From assembly GCA_005406025.1 (NCBI GenBank), contig BGZK01000184.1:496001-560000 (forward strand): a DNA stretch of 64,000 nucleotides. Direction: 5' to 3'. The notes under the pieces are model-generated. The model had not been told where the DNA came from and did no database searches. It saw only the letters and a program-made list of their open reading frames with translations. How positions within the stretch are numbered: position 1 is the first letter of the stretch; each line of letters starts with the position of its first letter. Source of the DNA: Eumeta japonica. Its lineage: Eukaryota; Arthropoda; Insecta; Lepidoptera; Psychidae. A program made the translations under genes and the position numbers. Positions 1-13,299 of the stretch are shown in pieces.

Positions 1-3000
1 AAACGCATGTTAACATATGCACAAATCGGCATCTTAAAATCGAGTGAAAAAGTGGATGACTAGGGCAAGCTTTTATAATGCAAGAGCGTAAAGCGCGGAG
101 CGAGGTTGATGTAAATACTGATAAAAATAAAGAAATAAAAAAAAACAGTTATTACGAACAAACGTATAAGCGTCGACATGTGTGCATATGACGTACGGAA
201 GAGATAAATAATTTATGAAAGTACAAATACATACAATTTAGTATATCACTGCAATGAGATAGGTGTAATAATTGGCGACTGGGGAACAAGAAGGAAAGCA
301 GAGTTTTCTGCGGCAAGTGCAAGGCACGTATAAATAAATCTACGTTACGGTACTCTTCTTGCCGTGAACCAAAAAGAAGAGTAAAATTCTGCTCCTCAGG
401 GCTTCAGAAAATAAGGAGAAAGCGCTTTTACTTTCTCTCCATGTGCAGTCCACTCGGGACGACCGCGCCCGGAACACTATTGATAATTACTATCTGTAAA
501 TTTACAAATTTATGTTGTTTTTAATTTCTTATGTAACATTTACAGCGGCCTATACATACAAAGTACTACTTTCATATCTTCTTATATGATTTACCAATGA
601 CAATAGTTATGGAACGTTGATAGCTAATGGAAAGAAATTAACGTAACAAAGAGAAGACAATGAAAATGGCTCCATTAGGGAAGGATCACAGGTTACGAAA
701 AAAATTGAAGAACAAAACTCTTAACGTTGATCGATTATGATGTTCCTAGTTAGTTAGTCCTACGATAGTGACAAAAAATATTTAAAATGAAATTATAGTA
801 CATAAGAATCTATTTGTTGCTTCTTTTATTTTTTCCACCCTCGTTTTCATTTGCTTCGAACTCTAGTAGCTTTATATCAGAATAGTAAAAGACGTTATCG
901 CAAAGTCTAGTTCTAATGACGTTCAGGGATTAGATATGACGAAGAAGTAAACACATTTATTTTAACCATCTACAAAGTGTATAGGGCACCTCGGAGTATA
1001 CAAATCGATAAGAACGATACAAAGATACATGAAGTACGAAGGACGATAAAAGTACCTATGAAACTGTTCAAATTGCAATACAATTTTCATAGATTTTTGC
1101 TAAGAGTTTTCAGAATTGTAATCTTAACAGCGACCTAATTCAATTTTTAAATTGTAGCGCATCTAGCTTCTTTATATCCATTGGTATCTATAGATGACTT
1201 AAGATAGAGTGATGTATGGTGCATTTCAATAATATTAGAATAGCCATAAAAGCTCAGTTTTTTACTATTTTTATGTCTTTGTGAAAAATTTTCATAAATA
1301 ATTATTGTAATTTCAACTTTTATCGTATAGTTCTTTACCATCAATAGTCCATTAATTAAATTCGATAAAAATAGTTGCCACAATGCATGGTTCCACTTCG
1401 TTAGAAGTTAAAAGTGGTCTAAATTGCAATTCCAAAGTAAACTATCACGAATCACAACTATGAAACTGACGTAATTACACTATTATGTGAAATCAATCTC
1501 AACAATTCATCTTCGTTTTCATCCAACGCGCATGCGTATTTTCACGCTTCAGTCTAAAGGGTGAATGTTATGTCAATTTCGACGGACTATACAGAACATG
1601 TGTTAATAACCTTGAATTGTGTACTTCATCAAAATAAAAAGGTTGGGCATAAAGAACAAAATATCGTCGCAATCATTTTGTTGTTATTTGTTCACAAAAG
1701 ATTTTTAACTACCTATGTTTTTAGAGCAAATGAAAATTTGAAGTTACTATTTACGTTTCTACTGCAATTTTTTAAGTTAATTCCAATTTATGATTTATTG
1801 CACTTTTTAAAACAACTGAAATGAAAACTTAAAAAGTGTATAATATAAGGAACCTCCGTTATATTTTATTTTCAATGTAAGTACATATTTATGTAAAACA
1901 TATTCATAGGAGTCCTATTAGAATATTTTACACTCACCCAGTCGACTTTAACATAAGCTATTGCAAGCATAAAATTAAAGATCGCAATCGTGGTTCATAT
2001 TTTAAAGTAATATATTTTTTACAAACAACCACAAACCCTTTATAGTTAAATTATGATACTGTACTCATGGATCTCAATTGAAAGGTTTACTTCTAGGAAG
2101 TAGGAAAACATTAATTCGCGATTTGGAGCTGCTTATTTGAAAGGTGCAAGTTTTTTCTTTCCCTAGATCCCTTCGTTTAATTAAAACGACATAAGTAAAC
2201 TCTCCTCAATCATCTCGTTGATTGACAGGTGGGGGCGGTGCGGTCAAGGGAGTAAGCCGCTTACGAGCTAGAAGGTAACAGTTTCCAATCCTGACGAAAA
2301 ACGAACTGACTGACTTGAACTACTTGTCTCATACCTCATAGATCAAGTCAAGCAAAGATTCCCGGACGATTGTTAGTGACAACACCCGCACTGAGTTAGT
2401 GTAGAGTATATACCAATTACTCTGAAATAGCTTCTTAATGTGTTTTAATTTGTAAACTACTAACCACTCGACTAGACTTTTTTGTTTTGTATAATCATAT
2501 TCTACAGATTCTTCGGTGTTGAAATTTGCCTCGTACTTGGCCGAATCTTATATTTATAACAGAATTGAATAATGTCGTCTGTGGGGCCATTCCATTTGCA
2601 TTTTCTCCGATTGATAGTACATTTATTTTTCAATTAATATTAAAATACACACGTAACACTACCTACGATCATGGTTTCAAAGCATCGACGTACAAAGCAA
2701 TAGTATAGCAATCGCTTCGATATAAATATATTACCGATAAGTGATCTGACTACGTCGTACGTTGCCACCGCGGAATCTTGAGATGCGATCAGCACGCGAA
2801 CTCGATCCGGGGTCGCGATGACACTATCAAGTCTAGACATCCTACGGCGGCGCCGAGGGAAATGCTATCAAATGAAGATTCTATATTTTTTATGCCTTCT
2901 TGTTTTTCAGAAGGTAGCTTGTAAAGTGGCCGAACCGTGAAACCTATCTACAAACATTTAGAAACTTGACTTCCCAAAATAAAGACTCACATTACTATTT

Positions 3001-6000
3001 ACATAGTCGTTTGGTTGTCCAAAGCATTCTTAACCTACGCCCAATGAGTGCAATCGATAATAATTTTCGGTTACTACATCAAATTTTAATAATCATTATA
3101 ATTTTGTTGCTTAAGACAACACTTTCACATTATAATAAATTTTATTCGAATCTTTGTGATATTATGCAATTTTCACTGCAATTACATCCTATTACTTAAT
3201 TTCATACTCTAATAAAAAATATCACTACTAAACTCATATTATGATAAATATGTAATATTTCCCTGCTTTCAAATATAATACTTGACGTTTTAAAATGCTG
3301 TTCGAAAACATTGTATGATTTTAATGGCAACTGACTGAGACAATTTTCTAATCATTAGCAAAACAAGCCATACTTTAAATATTTCTTACGTTTAGTTAAG
3401 CCTCGATTTGTAAGAGTATACTTTGCGTGATAACACCACTGTACAATCATATCTTCCCATTGTCTTTATGGTTTAGGTCAGGACTTGTACTTCCAAGCTG
3501 CTAACTTAGGTCTTGTGTGGGTTAGGTGCTATTAACGATCGCTAACATCAATACGATGACAATGTCCGGCGGCAACACACCGTCGAGTGGTTTAATTAGA
3601 CTCAGAATAAGAACTCTTTGTTCGAGTCGCGCGCGGTAGATACACAATATTTGCCGTGGCGTAAAAAAAAGCTCTATAGAATCCCCGACGTACGATAGTA
3701 ACGATATTGTAAGCACGGCTAAAAAACGGATCAGCAAAAAATGAAGAATGAATAAAAAAAAATTTTTTTGGGATACAAAGCCCACGACGACACGGAACCG
3801 ACTCGCGTTTCGTAATTTAACACCTGTCACGGCCGATCGGCCGCTCATCGGCAACTCACAACATTACAGCATCGCCAAGCAATTTGCATGTCATTTACCT
3901 ATCAGACGATCGGTCGGCATCCACAAAACGCGTGTCGCAATAATAGCTATGCTAAATGTCGGGTGATGCTTTCGAATAATGATGCGCTGTCGTAAAATAT
4001 TAAATTATCGATATTAAAGCGAGCCGCAAAGCGCAGTAGGAAGTCCGCGACATAACTGGCTACTGCGACATCGTTTATAAACGTGATAGGTGTTTATATT
4101 AGCAGCATCCGAGAAGAAACGTACGGCTATCGATGAATATATAATACACGATCGCGGCGAACCATAAAAGTGAAAGTGCCCTTATATGTAGGTAGATTAA
4201 ATTACAATGCTTATAAAATACATATTACCTTAATTTCTCTTTGAAACGTGGGTTAGTACGAATCATAACAAATTAAATTCATATGCCACACACTTTATTA
4301 TTTTGTGCATCAAACAAATATCGTGCTTTTATTATGACAAAAACTACAGATAATTAACAGGGATTAACTATTTTTTTATTATTCATGCAGGCTACTAACT
4401 CCCAAACTTTGTTTCATTCGGAATATGACTATTGTCGTGGTACTAGTTTTTATAGTTCATGTTAGGTACTGAGTCGTAGTATCCAAATCACATAAGATTT
4501 TAAAATACGTTAAGGAAATGTCAATTTTTTTGTAACGTATCTGTGAAAACAATATAAGCTCTAAAATAATAATTACTGGCAAGAGAATTATAGTTTCAAA
4601 GCTTATGTATTATTCTAAAAACATTAGTTAATCTGGTGATTGAATTTCAAGACCTTGTAAACACAAAATTGAACTAATCGGCTAATTAATCATTCAACTA
4701 TTTCACTTTTTTACGACTTATTTTACTTTAAAACAATATTTATCGCCTTTTAATTATTTTTTAATAAGTTCTTAGGTTCTATAAGTTCTTATAGGCTCTC
4801 TAATAGGTTCGTGATCGGAACCGCGCGTACAGTTAGCGTTATCTCGGTTAATTATGAAAAAACTTTCAATAAAAAAAAAAAATAGCAGCAAGACGAGATA
4901 AAAATTATCTCTTTTGTTACTTTGAGGTATAAATTATTAAAATACCAAATTTTAATAAATTCTATCTAACAGTTTTTGCAGAGTTAGCGAACAAATGTGA
5001 ACACAGACAGACAGGTAAAAATTCTAAAAACCATTAAAAAATGCAATCTGTAAATCTTTTTTCTCAAATAACTTCAATATACAGATGTTTTTCCTGTATT
5101 GTTTTATTACATGTATATACAAAAATAATATCATCTGTTTGTTGCGAAAGAAAACAGACATGAATACGTAATACGTTACAATTTTTATCAAGCCAACGTT
5201 ACTTCAATAACAAAAGGAACAGATACATCGTATACGTTATGCCTAGCATATAATTTACGGCCGTTCAACTACACCGCATATTTTGTAGCTATTAAACAAG
5301 TTACGTCCGCTTATTAAAGCCCTTTAGAAGCCTACGTTTCCTGGTCTAGCATTCCTAGGCACAAAGAGGGACAGTTAGGCGCCCATTACGACGATCCCAA
5401 CTGGTAGCTAAGGCTTAATCTATTATCCTTCGCAACGGTGTTCGCTCGTATAATTTCGCAAGATCACCAACGAAGGTCGGTTTCCATTGCTTCTAGAAGT
5501 GTCAGAGTTCCAATGTGTTGACAAGATTTAATTTAATTTACATATGACTCACAAAATTATACAAGAAACCTACAATGATAAACATATTTATATCAAGAAT
5601 AAGAATAAAATAATATACATCAATAATATCCATCTCCGAAAATCGCATTTGTCGCCGTGTTAATTTTCTGAAAGATAGAACAAGAAATGTAAGTCTATAC
5701 AGTTTACAAAATTAAACGGACTCTTAGGGACAAGCTAACAAAATAACGAATTAAAAACGAAATAGATTACATTTTATGTATCTATAACGTGACGAAAAGT
5801 CACAGTTAAGTGATTGTTTGCATATACGTAACGTAAAAATCGAGCCAGAATACATTTGATCTGTAGACACTAACAAACAGGCAGTAACAGACTAATGAGT
5901 ACTGTAAGCTAACTTGTGACGGAAGTGGTATAGAGTCTGGAATTTTAATTTGCCAAATAACAGAGGTCGAATTGTTTTGAATGTAATGTTCTAAATCATT

Positions 6001-6040
6001 GCTTTATTTGTAGATCATGTCGTTTTTTTATACATTTCAA
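1..6040. other. AT-rich non-coding stretch
   Basis: No gene is supported here. Open frames are short, low in complexity and overlap on both strands, for example around 3520-3965 where plus and minus frames cover the same slightly GC-richer DNA. Locally GC-richer pieces lie at about 2222-2290, 2755-2860, 3520-3965 and 5330-5480. They hold no recognisable protein or RNA motif and could be old regulatory DNA or decayed repeats. Poly-A and poly-T runs are scattered throughout. Confidence 0.6.
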
Positions 6041-6119
6041 TCTCTGTGACTTGATCTATGACAGAGATATTATATGAAAGTTCTCTGTCATAAGATACTA
6101 ATGATATGACAGAGAACTT
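6041..6119. repeat. Two consecutive small hairpins built on the same word
   Basis: The first hairpin pairs tctctgt (6041-6047) with acagaga (6061-6067). The second pairs aagttctctgtcata (6078-6092) perfectly with tatgacagagaactt (6105-6119) around a 12-base loop. Both are built on the word tctctgtca and its complement, so the region looks like a duplicated palindrome. No gene is adjacent. It could be the remnant of a small inverted-repeat transposon, or a template-switch product. Confidence 0.6.
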
Positions 6120-6474
6120 GCGTAAAAGGTCGTGCACAGATGCATTTTTTTGCAACGGCACAACATAAATAAAAACTTTGTGTACTAGGTAATGTAATTT
6201 AAAAATCTAATTATACAAACTAGAAAATTACCATGTTAAAAGAAATTAATCTTCAAAATACATTATGTCATTTATTAGAAGTTAATGGCAACTTATTTTG
6301 GTTTTTTTTTTTTTGTAATATCTTAATAAATCGAATCATACCTTCAATTATCGCAATCAACAGCGATCATAATCTTCTGTTCTATCTGTCATATTAAAAA
6401 CTGCATCTTACTTTGTCCCGGAAATTTAGGTTTGTAGCAATTAGATAGACAGATAGACACCTTGAGGTGATATC

Positions 6475-6700
6475 ACTTATATACCATATACTAACTTTTT
6501 CCCCCACTACTCCCGCGTGGACAGACATACATATATTATATAATAAGGTGCTTATCTTTTGCATCCGTCCCTATCTAAATCTGAATCCAATTGCGCTTCC
6601 ACTCCCGCTCCCGATCTCGCTTTCAACTCTGATCTCGCTTTCGGCTAAAATAGTGTTGATATATCGTGCGACTACGACGATAAATAATAAATAAAATAAA
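6475..6700. repeat. Dispersed C/T-rich repeat, copy 1
   Basis: A pyrimidine-rich stretch of alternating short words (cactcccgctcccgatctcg, then ctttcaactctgatctcg) follows 'ctcccgcgtggacagaca'. The same style of text recurs near 17.8, 23.0, 56.7 and 60.15 kb. 'cgcgtggac' is shared with the 17.76 kb copy. This looks like one dispersed family, probably the 3' region of a non-LTR element, with an internal array of gatttcgg/gattccaa-like words. Open frames across it are artefacts of the skewed composition. Confidence 0.5.
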
Positions 6701-7363
6701 GGTAATAAATAAAATAAACGATTAATAATTAACAATCGACTAATAAAAATAATTAATATTTCTTTTGGTAATGTAGTAGTTATCATGTTTTTATGTAGAT
6801 ATCCACTATAAATTTTTATACATAAAAGCAATTTTATTTCAAGCGAAACGTAATGGTGTAAATATGAAAGAAAAAGAATTATCCTTAAGTGAAGCTGGCA
6901 TTAATTTTATTACGTAACATGAGGTGACTTATTACTATTCTTTTTACCATAAACTTCTATCGTGCAATTTGCCTATAGTCCCAAAGGCATGGGATGATAC
7001 ACCGTGTCAAAATATAAAGTGTGTCCCTCCTTCCACGAAATATTTTCTTTTTTGCCAATTTGAAGGATAATTGTCCTACAACAGAAGTAGCGCGTATGAG
7101 CGTTAATTGAGCTGGTCAAGTGCAAGTTATCAAGCTATCAATTGTATATAGAATATTTCAGCATCGAATAAAAAGACACACATTATACAGACACCCTTTC
7201 GCAATGTAGATAAATCGAACCTAGGTTATAATAAATAACATTGTAATGATTTAACAACATTAAACATAGGCCTTGATAAACTCTAATTGCCTTTTCGCCT
7301 TTCTAAACTGATTCCCAATAAAAAATATCGGAATAAACAATTATTATTGTAATCAACCATAAA

Positions 7364-7650
7364 GTCGATCATGGCTCAGTGGTTAAATAAGCTGCGTTCA
7401 AACCAAGAAGTATTGGGTCCGATCCTGACCAGCGCAGGCTAATTCACGAATTAACTTAAACAGAGTTAAGGATTACAATTAAATTAAGTCGAGGATGGTT
7501 AAGCTATCGGTCCCGGACGTTGTCGAAAATTGTGGCAGGGAATGCTTTAGGATCGGTGTGGCCCGGTACGACAACTGATACCTTTCCCTGGATGAGCATC
7601 ATCGATGATCAACGGCTCATCCCGCTCGCTATACTATAAACTATCTGATA
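7364..7650 (+). mobile_element. tRNA-derived SINE (candidate)
   Basis: The head has RNA polymerase III promoter-like boxes: A-box-like tggctcagtgg at 7372-7382 and B-box-like gggtccgatcctg at 7415-7427. This is the spacing seen in tRNA-derived SINEs. A non-tRNA body of about 200 bp follows (holding 'cccggtacgacaactgatac' and 'ggctcatcccgctcgctata'). I see no clean A-tail or target-site duplication, so the 3' end is approximate. A decayed tRNA gene is less likely because the acceptor stem does not pair. Confidence 0.55.
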
Positions 7651-7794
7651 ACGAGTCCTCGTTTTAGCCGCGGACGCGGACGGCCATAAACTCGGCCCGG
7701 GATATGAAATAGTATTTCATAAATATTGGGTTAACCAATAAGCCGTGTCGTATTTCAATGGAAACGTTTCGAGCGTTCAACATGAACTTAAAGC

Positions 7795-8000
7795 TTAGAA
7801 AGCTGAACCTAATAAATTATTGAGAAGAAGACCCGGCACGGAGTTTAATGCGACGCATAATTTGCTCCGGAACCTGTTCGGGCGGCTGCGCACACGACGA
7901 AATCGGACGAACGCCGATGTTATTATGCGGATGGATATGGTAAATAAGACGGACGTGCGGGGTCTGCGTCGGTCTGATCGGCGTTTACGCAAGACGTTCG
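7795..8000. promoter_or_regulatory. CpG-rich patch, possible conserved non-coding element
   Basis: GC and CpG rise sharply against the AT-rich surroundings ('gggcggctgcgcacacgacg', 'cggacgtgcggggtctgcgt'). Open frames run on both strands (7820-8143 plus, 7795-7992 minus), as expected when few stop codons occur in GC-rich DNA. The plus frame is arginine-rich and matches nothing I recognise. A first exon cannot be excluded, but no splice pair or start context supports one. Confidence 0.25.
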
Positions 8001-8689
8001 AGAACTTTTGTGGATTCGTATTTTCAAATTTTATTTATCGCTTCCGGTGCGATGTGGTTGCACCTCGACTTTTTGGCAACATTTTTTATTCAACTGGTTC
8101 ACGGTTTGTCACGACCTACCAAAAAAGCTATAACGATGTATAAACACGAATATTTATAGATAAATATGTAATTAGATAATTAACTGTCTAATTTCACTAT
8201 TTCATAACTCAATTTTTAATTATACGTTAATTTTCAAAGGTAGCTTTGATTTCTAAGCATATATTTCATAACTGTATCTGCATTGTTATGTAATAAGAAT
8301 ACACATCACAAATTATGGTTTTAAAAGCCATACAAAGATAAAAGATGATAATAAGTATACCAAAATATTTTAAAAGGTTTTCTTTCGGACCGTGTGAAGG
8401 TGAACGTTTATTTTAAACTTTTGTCTTGTGTTGTTTTTCATAAATTGTTATTTTGTTATTGTATCGCATATAAGTAGAAATTTAAAAACGGAAAAGATTA
8501 CGAGAAACAATTGAATAACAATTAAGAAAATTAAAAACGCTCCCATTTCCTTAATTGAATTTTTTTTGTAAACGTAACTTTAAATAAATTCTCGCCAAAT
8601 TTACTTGAGGTGTAAATAATTCGTCTTAAAATACCGACTATTTTCTCAAGCAATCGCATCCCATAACCAAAGCACCTACGCATGCATTA

Positions 8690-8865
8690 CTACTAAAAGC
8701 GTTGCAATGCGAGCCATAAAAATGCACTGGGCGGGCGCAGCCAGCGACGCAGCGCCGCCGTCGCGTCCGCGGGCGTGCACGTCACCCTATCGGTGATCTT
8801 GAACTGCGCGATGCCAATTTATTGTTCCGCGACAGAGCTGAACGCCCGCGACCTACGCGCTTCCA
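8690..8865. promoter_or_regulatory. CpG-rich patch
   Basis: About 170 bp of high CpG DNA ('gcgacgcagcgccgccgtcg', 'cgtccgcgggcgtgcacg') in an AT-rich setting. It has no long frame and no splice-like borders. It could be a conserved regulatory element or the CpG-rich 5' end of an unseen transcript. Confidence 0.3.
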
Positions 8866-10167
8866 CGATTTAAGTACACGATCGAAAACACGGCAAAGAC
8901 ATAAAGTTCGCGTTCCATTGCTTTAAAACTTCCACGCATGTTGGAATTCTAATAGTAGCACGCCGCAATGAAAATCACATAGGAACATTCCAACGGTAAT
9001 CGCATAAGGTGCGTAGAAGCTCCGACTCCTCATTCATGTTAAGTAAACTTATTGTTTTATTGTATGGCGGATTTGTGCAATAAATTGGCCGATTAATCAA
9101 TGGAAAATGTTCAATTTGATATAATAAATGTGTTAAGATTGTTTCCCAATAGTTATCGTTGATAAACAGTTATTAATACTAGGAGGAACTATACAGATTA
9201 TATTTATTTTTCATCTTCTATCTACATAACTCCAGTTTTACCTACTTCTATTATTTTTTTAAAACTTGTTCATTATCACGCATTCACAAATTTGTTCCAT
9301 CAAAATGAGCAGGAAAAAAAGTCAAACTACATAACTGTTTCGGTTCAGATGAAGTATTAAATCGTTATTTTTTACGGACAACAATTTAAATAATGGAACG
9401 TAATAACACCGCAAAAAACGGACCGTAATTCATTTGTCCAAATTGACAAGTCGCGATGTTTCCTACACGATAACAAGTTCATTAGCGGTCTCATTCACCG
9501 GCGCGCCGGGAACAAGGTAATGAGAATTATTCAGTATGTGCATACGAGTAAATTAAAATACCATGCTACTAAGTTCTTAACGAACTTTTTTTGTCAGTAC
9601 TAAGTTCACACAAACATAAGCAGTGTGAACACAACAGCGATGATCTAAATTCTTAGTTCTTCTTTGAACCCTGAAGATTTAACATAATAAGCAAATATTA
9701 TTATTCTGAATGGGACGACTTTATTCAAAACGTAATTACATAAATGGATATTAATGGACTTAATAAAAACGTGAAAATATTTTGTAAACAATGCGACATT
9801 AGCATATACTGGGTAAACAGTTTTTTTTTTTCATTAAATTCGATATTAAAACTTCTTTATTGATCATACAAATTCAATTATATAACTTTATATTTTTGTA
9901 TTATGTATTACTTGTTTATTTCTATGTGTACGAATCAACATGATAATTTCGCAATCAGTAATCGCGTAGGCAGCGGTTTCACACTCGATAAATCGTTCGA
10001 AACTAGCTGTCCGCAATACAAGTTCTATAGAAAGACGGATTTCAAAATAATAAAAAAATTTATGTGAAGCATGAAAGCTAAGAACAGATCTACACGATCA
10101 TGTGGGTATTACATATTACATTTAAAGTAATGTCTATTCTCAACAAGTAAATCGCTGCAAACTACAG
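8866..10167. other. AT-rich non-coding stretch
   Basis: I see no gene, RNA or repeat family that I can name. An isolated CpG-rich word 'caccggcgcgccggg' (9496-9510) includes the palindrome ccggcgcgccgg. Confidence 0.6.
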
Positions 10168-10539
10168 GTGGTAGAGCCGTACTGTAGTCAACTTGAATGC
10201 AACACGAAAATGGGGCGATTCGAAATGACATACCACACCCTCACAGACTACGGACGTGAAGTAACAGCAACCACTGCTTCTTTTCGTCCAGTGAGTGAGA
10301 TTTCCAGTGGCCCGTTCCCCTCCATCACCCCATTCCCTCTCTATAAATCCCCCTTCCATTACCCCACTACTTCCCCATTGATACCCTCCCCATTCTCCAT
10401 ATATCTTATTCCTGCACAAGATGTCGGCAACGCACTGGTGACTTCTCTGGGGTTTAGAACGTCCATGGGCGGCGAAGTTCACATACTCTCTGGTGTCTCG
10501 CAAGCTGATTTGCTCTTCTAAAATGCTATTAAAAAAATT
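10168..10539 (+). repeat. Lepidopteran dispersed element, copy A
   Basis: The copy begins gtggtagagccgt and runs through 'tgggg cgattcgaaa', 'tacggacgtgaagtaacagc', a long C-rich middle, and a tail with 'ggcaacgcactggtgac' and 'cgtccatgggcggc' before an A-rich end. The same order of blocks is seen at 25.2 and 42.5 kb. I know this block order as a common lepidopteran repeat. Frames of 117 codons (plus) and 131 codons (minus) cross it, but they follow from the C/T-rich middle and are not genes. A truncated non-LTR element or SINE is the likely origin. Confidence 0.8.
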
Positions 10540-10824
10540 GTTACAACGAAAATTCATACATCTAACTCTTCGAACATGAAAGATAGATTACAGGGAAATA
10601 TTAAGTACAAATAAAAATGTTTGTATGGTGATGCCTGACCATCGTGAGATGGTTTTATGATAGTTTTTTTTTTATTGAAAAACTCACCCTCCTAGAAATA
10701 GGTATCACGTTAACTTCTGGAAAAGTGAATCATATTTTTTTGAAAAGTGGAGTACTAATAGTTTGATTGTTTCACATCAACGTCTTAGGTCGTAGGGAAC
10801 TATTCTAAGACTACGACAAACAGC

Positions 10825-10970
10825 CCAGACGTGAGACTTGGCGTACGGCCGCTGCTTATCATCGCTCGACTGGCCGTAGACGAGCAGACGCTGCAGCAGT
10901 GCTGGTTTCCGCACACGGTGGAACTCTTGGAGGACGAACGACCCAGACTTGAGACTTGGCTTGAGACTTA
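10825..10970. other. GC-rich patch with a short internal direct repeat
   Basis: The words cagacgtgagacttggc (10827-10843) and cagacttgagacttggc (about 10945-10961) recur about 118 bp apart, with GC-rich DNA between ('gacgctgcagcagtgctgg'). A 71-codon frame covers it but resembles nothing I know. The repeated border suggests a duplicated or inserted segment. Confidence 0.35.
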
Positions 10971-11929
10971 TGATGATATCCGTATAAAAAAATCACTTAA
11001 TTTTGAATATTTAAAATCAAATTTTTATTGGTCAAGTAGCTTTTAAGTACTTAATCTCAGAATAAAAAAAAGGTGTTGGAACACAATTTTTAAAATAATT
11101 TAATCGTTTTCAAAATTTAATAGCTTCAGTTACAAAAAAAAATACGGAATACTGAAAGCCCCATTGAAATGGATTAATTTGATCGAGATCGAAGGAACAC
11201 AGGTAGTTATTAGTTTTCAAAATCATTTTCCCTTATTTTAAGTTTTGTTAGTATGTAATTTGAGCTTAATGAATAGACGAATAAAGTCAATAAACTTCAT
11301 TTTGTTTTTTTTTATCCGAATACTTAAACTGTTGTTATTTAATAAATTTGAGAAAATTTAAATATTTTTTCCCAAGTCTATCAATTGCGATAAATAAAAA
11401 ACTTTCTCAAGTACCGCGAAACCCATTAGTCAACTTTATCGATGGATTACATTAAAAGATAATTTTAAAAAGCGATTCAAAAGTGTTCACGCAAATGCGT
11501 TTATAACATATGTAATAATTTTATTTACTATTTCTCCCTCTAAAAAAAAGTTTTAAACTAACTGGAGGTTTTGGAGCTGACTATAGAGTCAAAAACCGTT
11601 TTCCAAATTTTATATTAAAAAAAAAATTTAAACTTTTATTTTTCAAAGAATTGATTTGCTGGCGATACAATTCAAGACGAAAGACGAAAGAAGGTTAAAG
11701 TTAATTCCTCGGCCCTAAGCAATGTTTATCGATTAATTCTTTTACCCTGTCACCTGAACCTAAACCTAAATTCTGCCCCTGGTATATCGAAGACAACACG
11801 TCTACCGTAACGTTCATGTATTCTCGGCAAATCTACCAATTTTCTTTTCTCGATAATAATTGCAATAAACGTCACCTATAAATCAAAAGCATGCTTTTCG
11901 CGCCTTCCCTACCTAGAATTTCTCACGTC
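10971..11929. other. AT-rich non-coding stretch
   Basis: Poly-A and poly-T runs and short AT palindromes only. No coding or RNA signal is seen. Confidence 0.6.
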
Positions 11930-12135
11930 GGAACTCGAAGCGAACGCCGTCGATAAACAATAGGCGGCGCGCTGTGTACTGCGATAATTTCTAGCCGCTT
12001 GAACTTTAAAAGGGCATAATGTTATTGCATCGCGAACGGTGCACGGTTAAAAAATGACCTCGCTTCACAATCGCTAAGGCCTGCGTGCCGCGAGGCCGGC
12101 TGGCTGAATTGCTGCATTCCTGCTATTACCTTTTA
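11930..12135. promoter_or_regulatory. GC-richer patch, possible conserved non-coding element
   Basis: The stretch rises in GC and CpG ('cgtcgataaacaataggcgg', 'tgccgcgaggccggctggct') and lacks an open frame or repeat match. It is a candidate regulatory element by composition alone. Confidence 0.25.
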
Positions 12136-12639
12136 CGAGAGCGTTGAAAATGCATTTCTCGATACACTGCATTAGTTTCCAACCTTGTCCGTGCCTAAAA
12201 TCACAAGTGTAAAATGTATGAAAAGAAGTGACGTGTTTTAATTTTTTTTGTAAATAAAAGAAAAGTCTAAGCTAAGATATTAAAATATTAAGATTAATAT
12301 AAAAGCTAATAATTATTATTACTTGTAAGACGATCTTTAATTTATTGGGTTGAATATTATACAACACGTCAAAAGGTTAAAAAAAAGAAATGGCAGCACT
12401 GAATTTGTCAAAATAAGTCATTTCTCATGGACATAAATAACGGCTTTCTTTAATTTATTCAGTCAATTAAAAAAATTGTTATTGTCATTCGGTGATGTTC
12501 CAGGCATCGATGAGATTGTAAAATACATTTTCATAAAAATCTAGCTATTGTATTTGTGCTCGTGACGCAATTTTTGAAAAATTTTGCTATTTTCCGACTT
12601 AACTCGACGAGCTGAGTCAAAAAATACATATGATTAAAG

Positions 12640-12842
12640 TATATATGTGTGTAATGCGCGTGTTTATGTATGCGCGCGTGTGTAATGCCTGTGTATGTTG
12701 TGTGTAATGCGCGGTAGTAACGCGTGTGTGTGCGCGTGTGTGTGAAGTGCAAATGCGCAGCGCGTAATGCGTGAGCGCGTGTGCGTGGGCGCGTGTGCGT
12801 GTGCGTGTGCGTCATTGGATTAATGCGTGTGTGTGTGTATGT
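12640..12842. repeat. Alternating GT/GC purine-pyrimidine tract with recurring TAATGCG
   Basis: About 200 bp of mostly alternating purine and pyrimidine: GTGTGTG, GCGCGTG and similar runs, interrupted by 'taatgcg' or 'taatgcc' at several places (for example 'gtgtaatgcgcg', 'gtgtaatgcctg', 'gcgtaatgcgtg', 'ttaatgcgtg'). This composition favours left-handed Z-DNA. The minus-strand frame across it (His/Thr/Arg rich) is a low-complexity artefact. It may have grown from a simple (GT)n array plus unit duplication. Confidence 0.8.
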
Positions 12843-13299
12843 TTATTTGTACGGTATAACGCGTGGCTTGTCAGCAAGATAGCGCCTACAATTTTTTAGA
12901 GAACTTAATGAAACTCAACATTCATGTTCTATGGACGATTACAAAGGTCGAGTTCAAATTTGATCCAAACCATTTTAAAATTTTGAAAATCCGAAAATTG
13001 CTTTTTACATATGAATTACATATGAAAATAAAATGAAATCTACTTCCATTTCGGCTGCCGAATGACTTCTTTTTTCTTTGAATGTAACCATTAAATAATT
13101 TGATTCACTTATTTACTTTCAAACTGTAGAAATATTGATTGCAACGAAAATATTAAGAACATTTTATTCATAAAATAAGTCTAGGAAAGAACTACCATCA
13201 TTTATTTTTAGGAAAAAAATCTCAACATGCACAACACAGTCATTTAAAAAATTAAAAGAAAAATCACTATGTAAATATTCGTTTTCACACATTGCTTAC

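Noticed and set aside
10162..10557. 131-codon minus frame and 117-codon plus frame
   Set aside because: Both lie inside copy A of a dispersed repeat whose C/T-rich middle lacks stop codons on either strand. Copies B and C do not preserve the frames.
12531..12815. 94-codon minus frame rich in His, Thr and Arg
   Set aside because: It translates the GT/GC alternating tract and is low-complexity.
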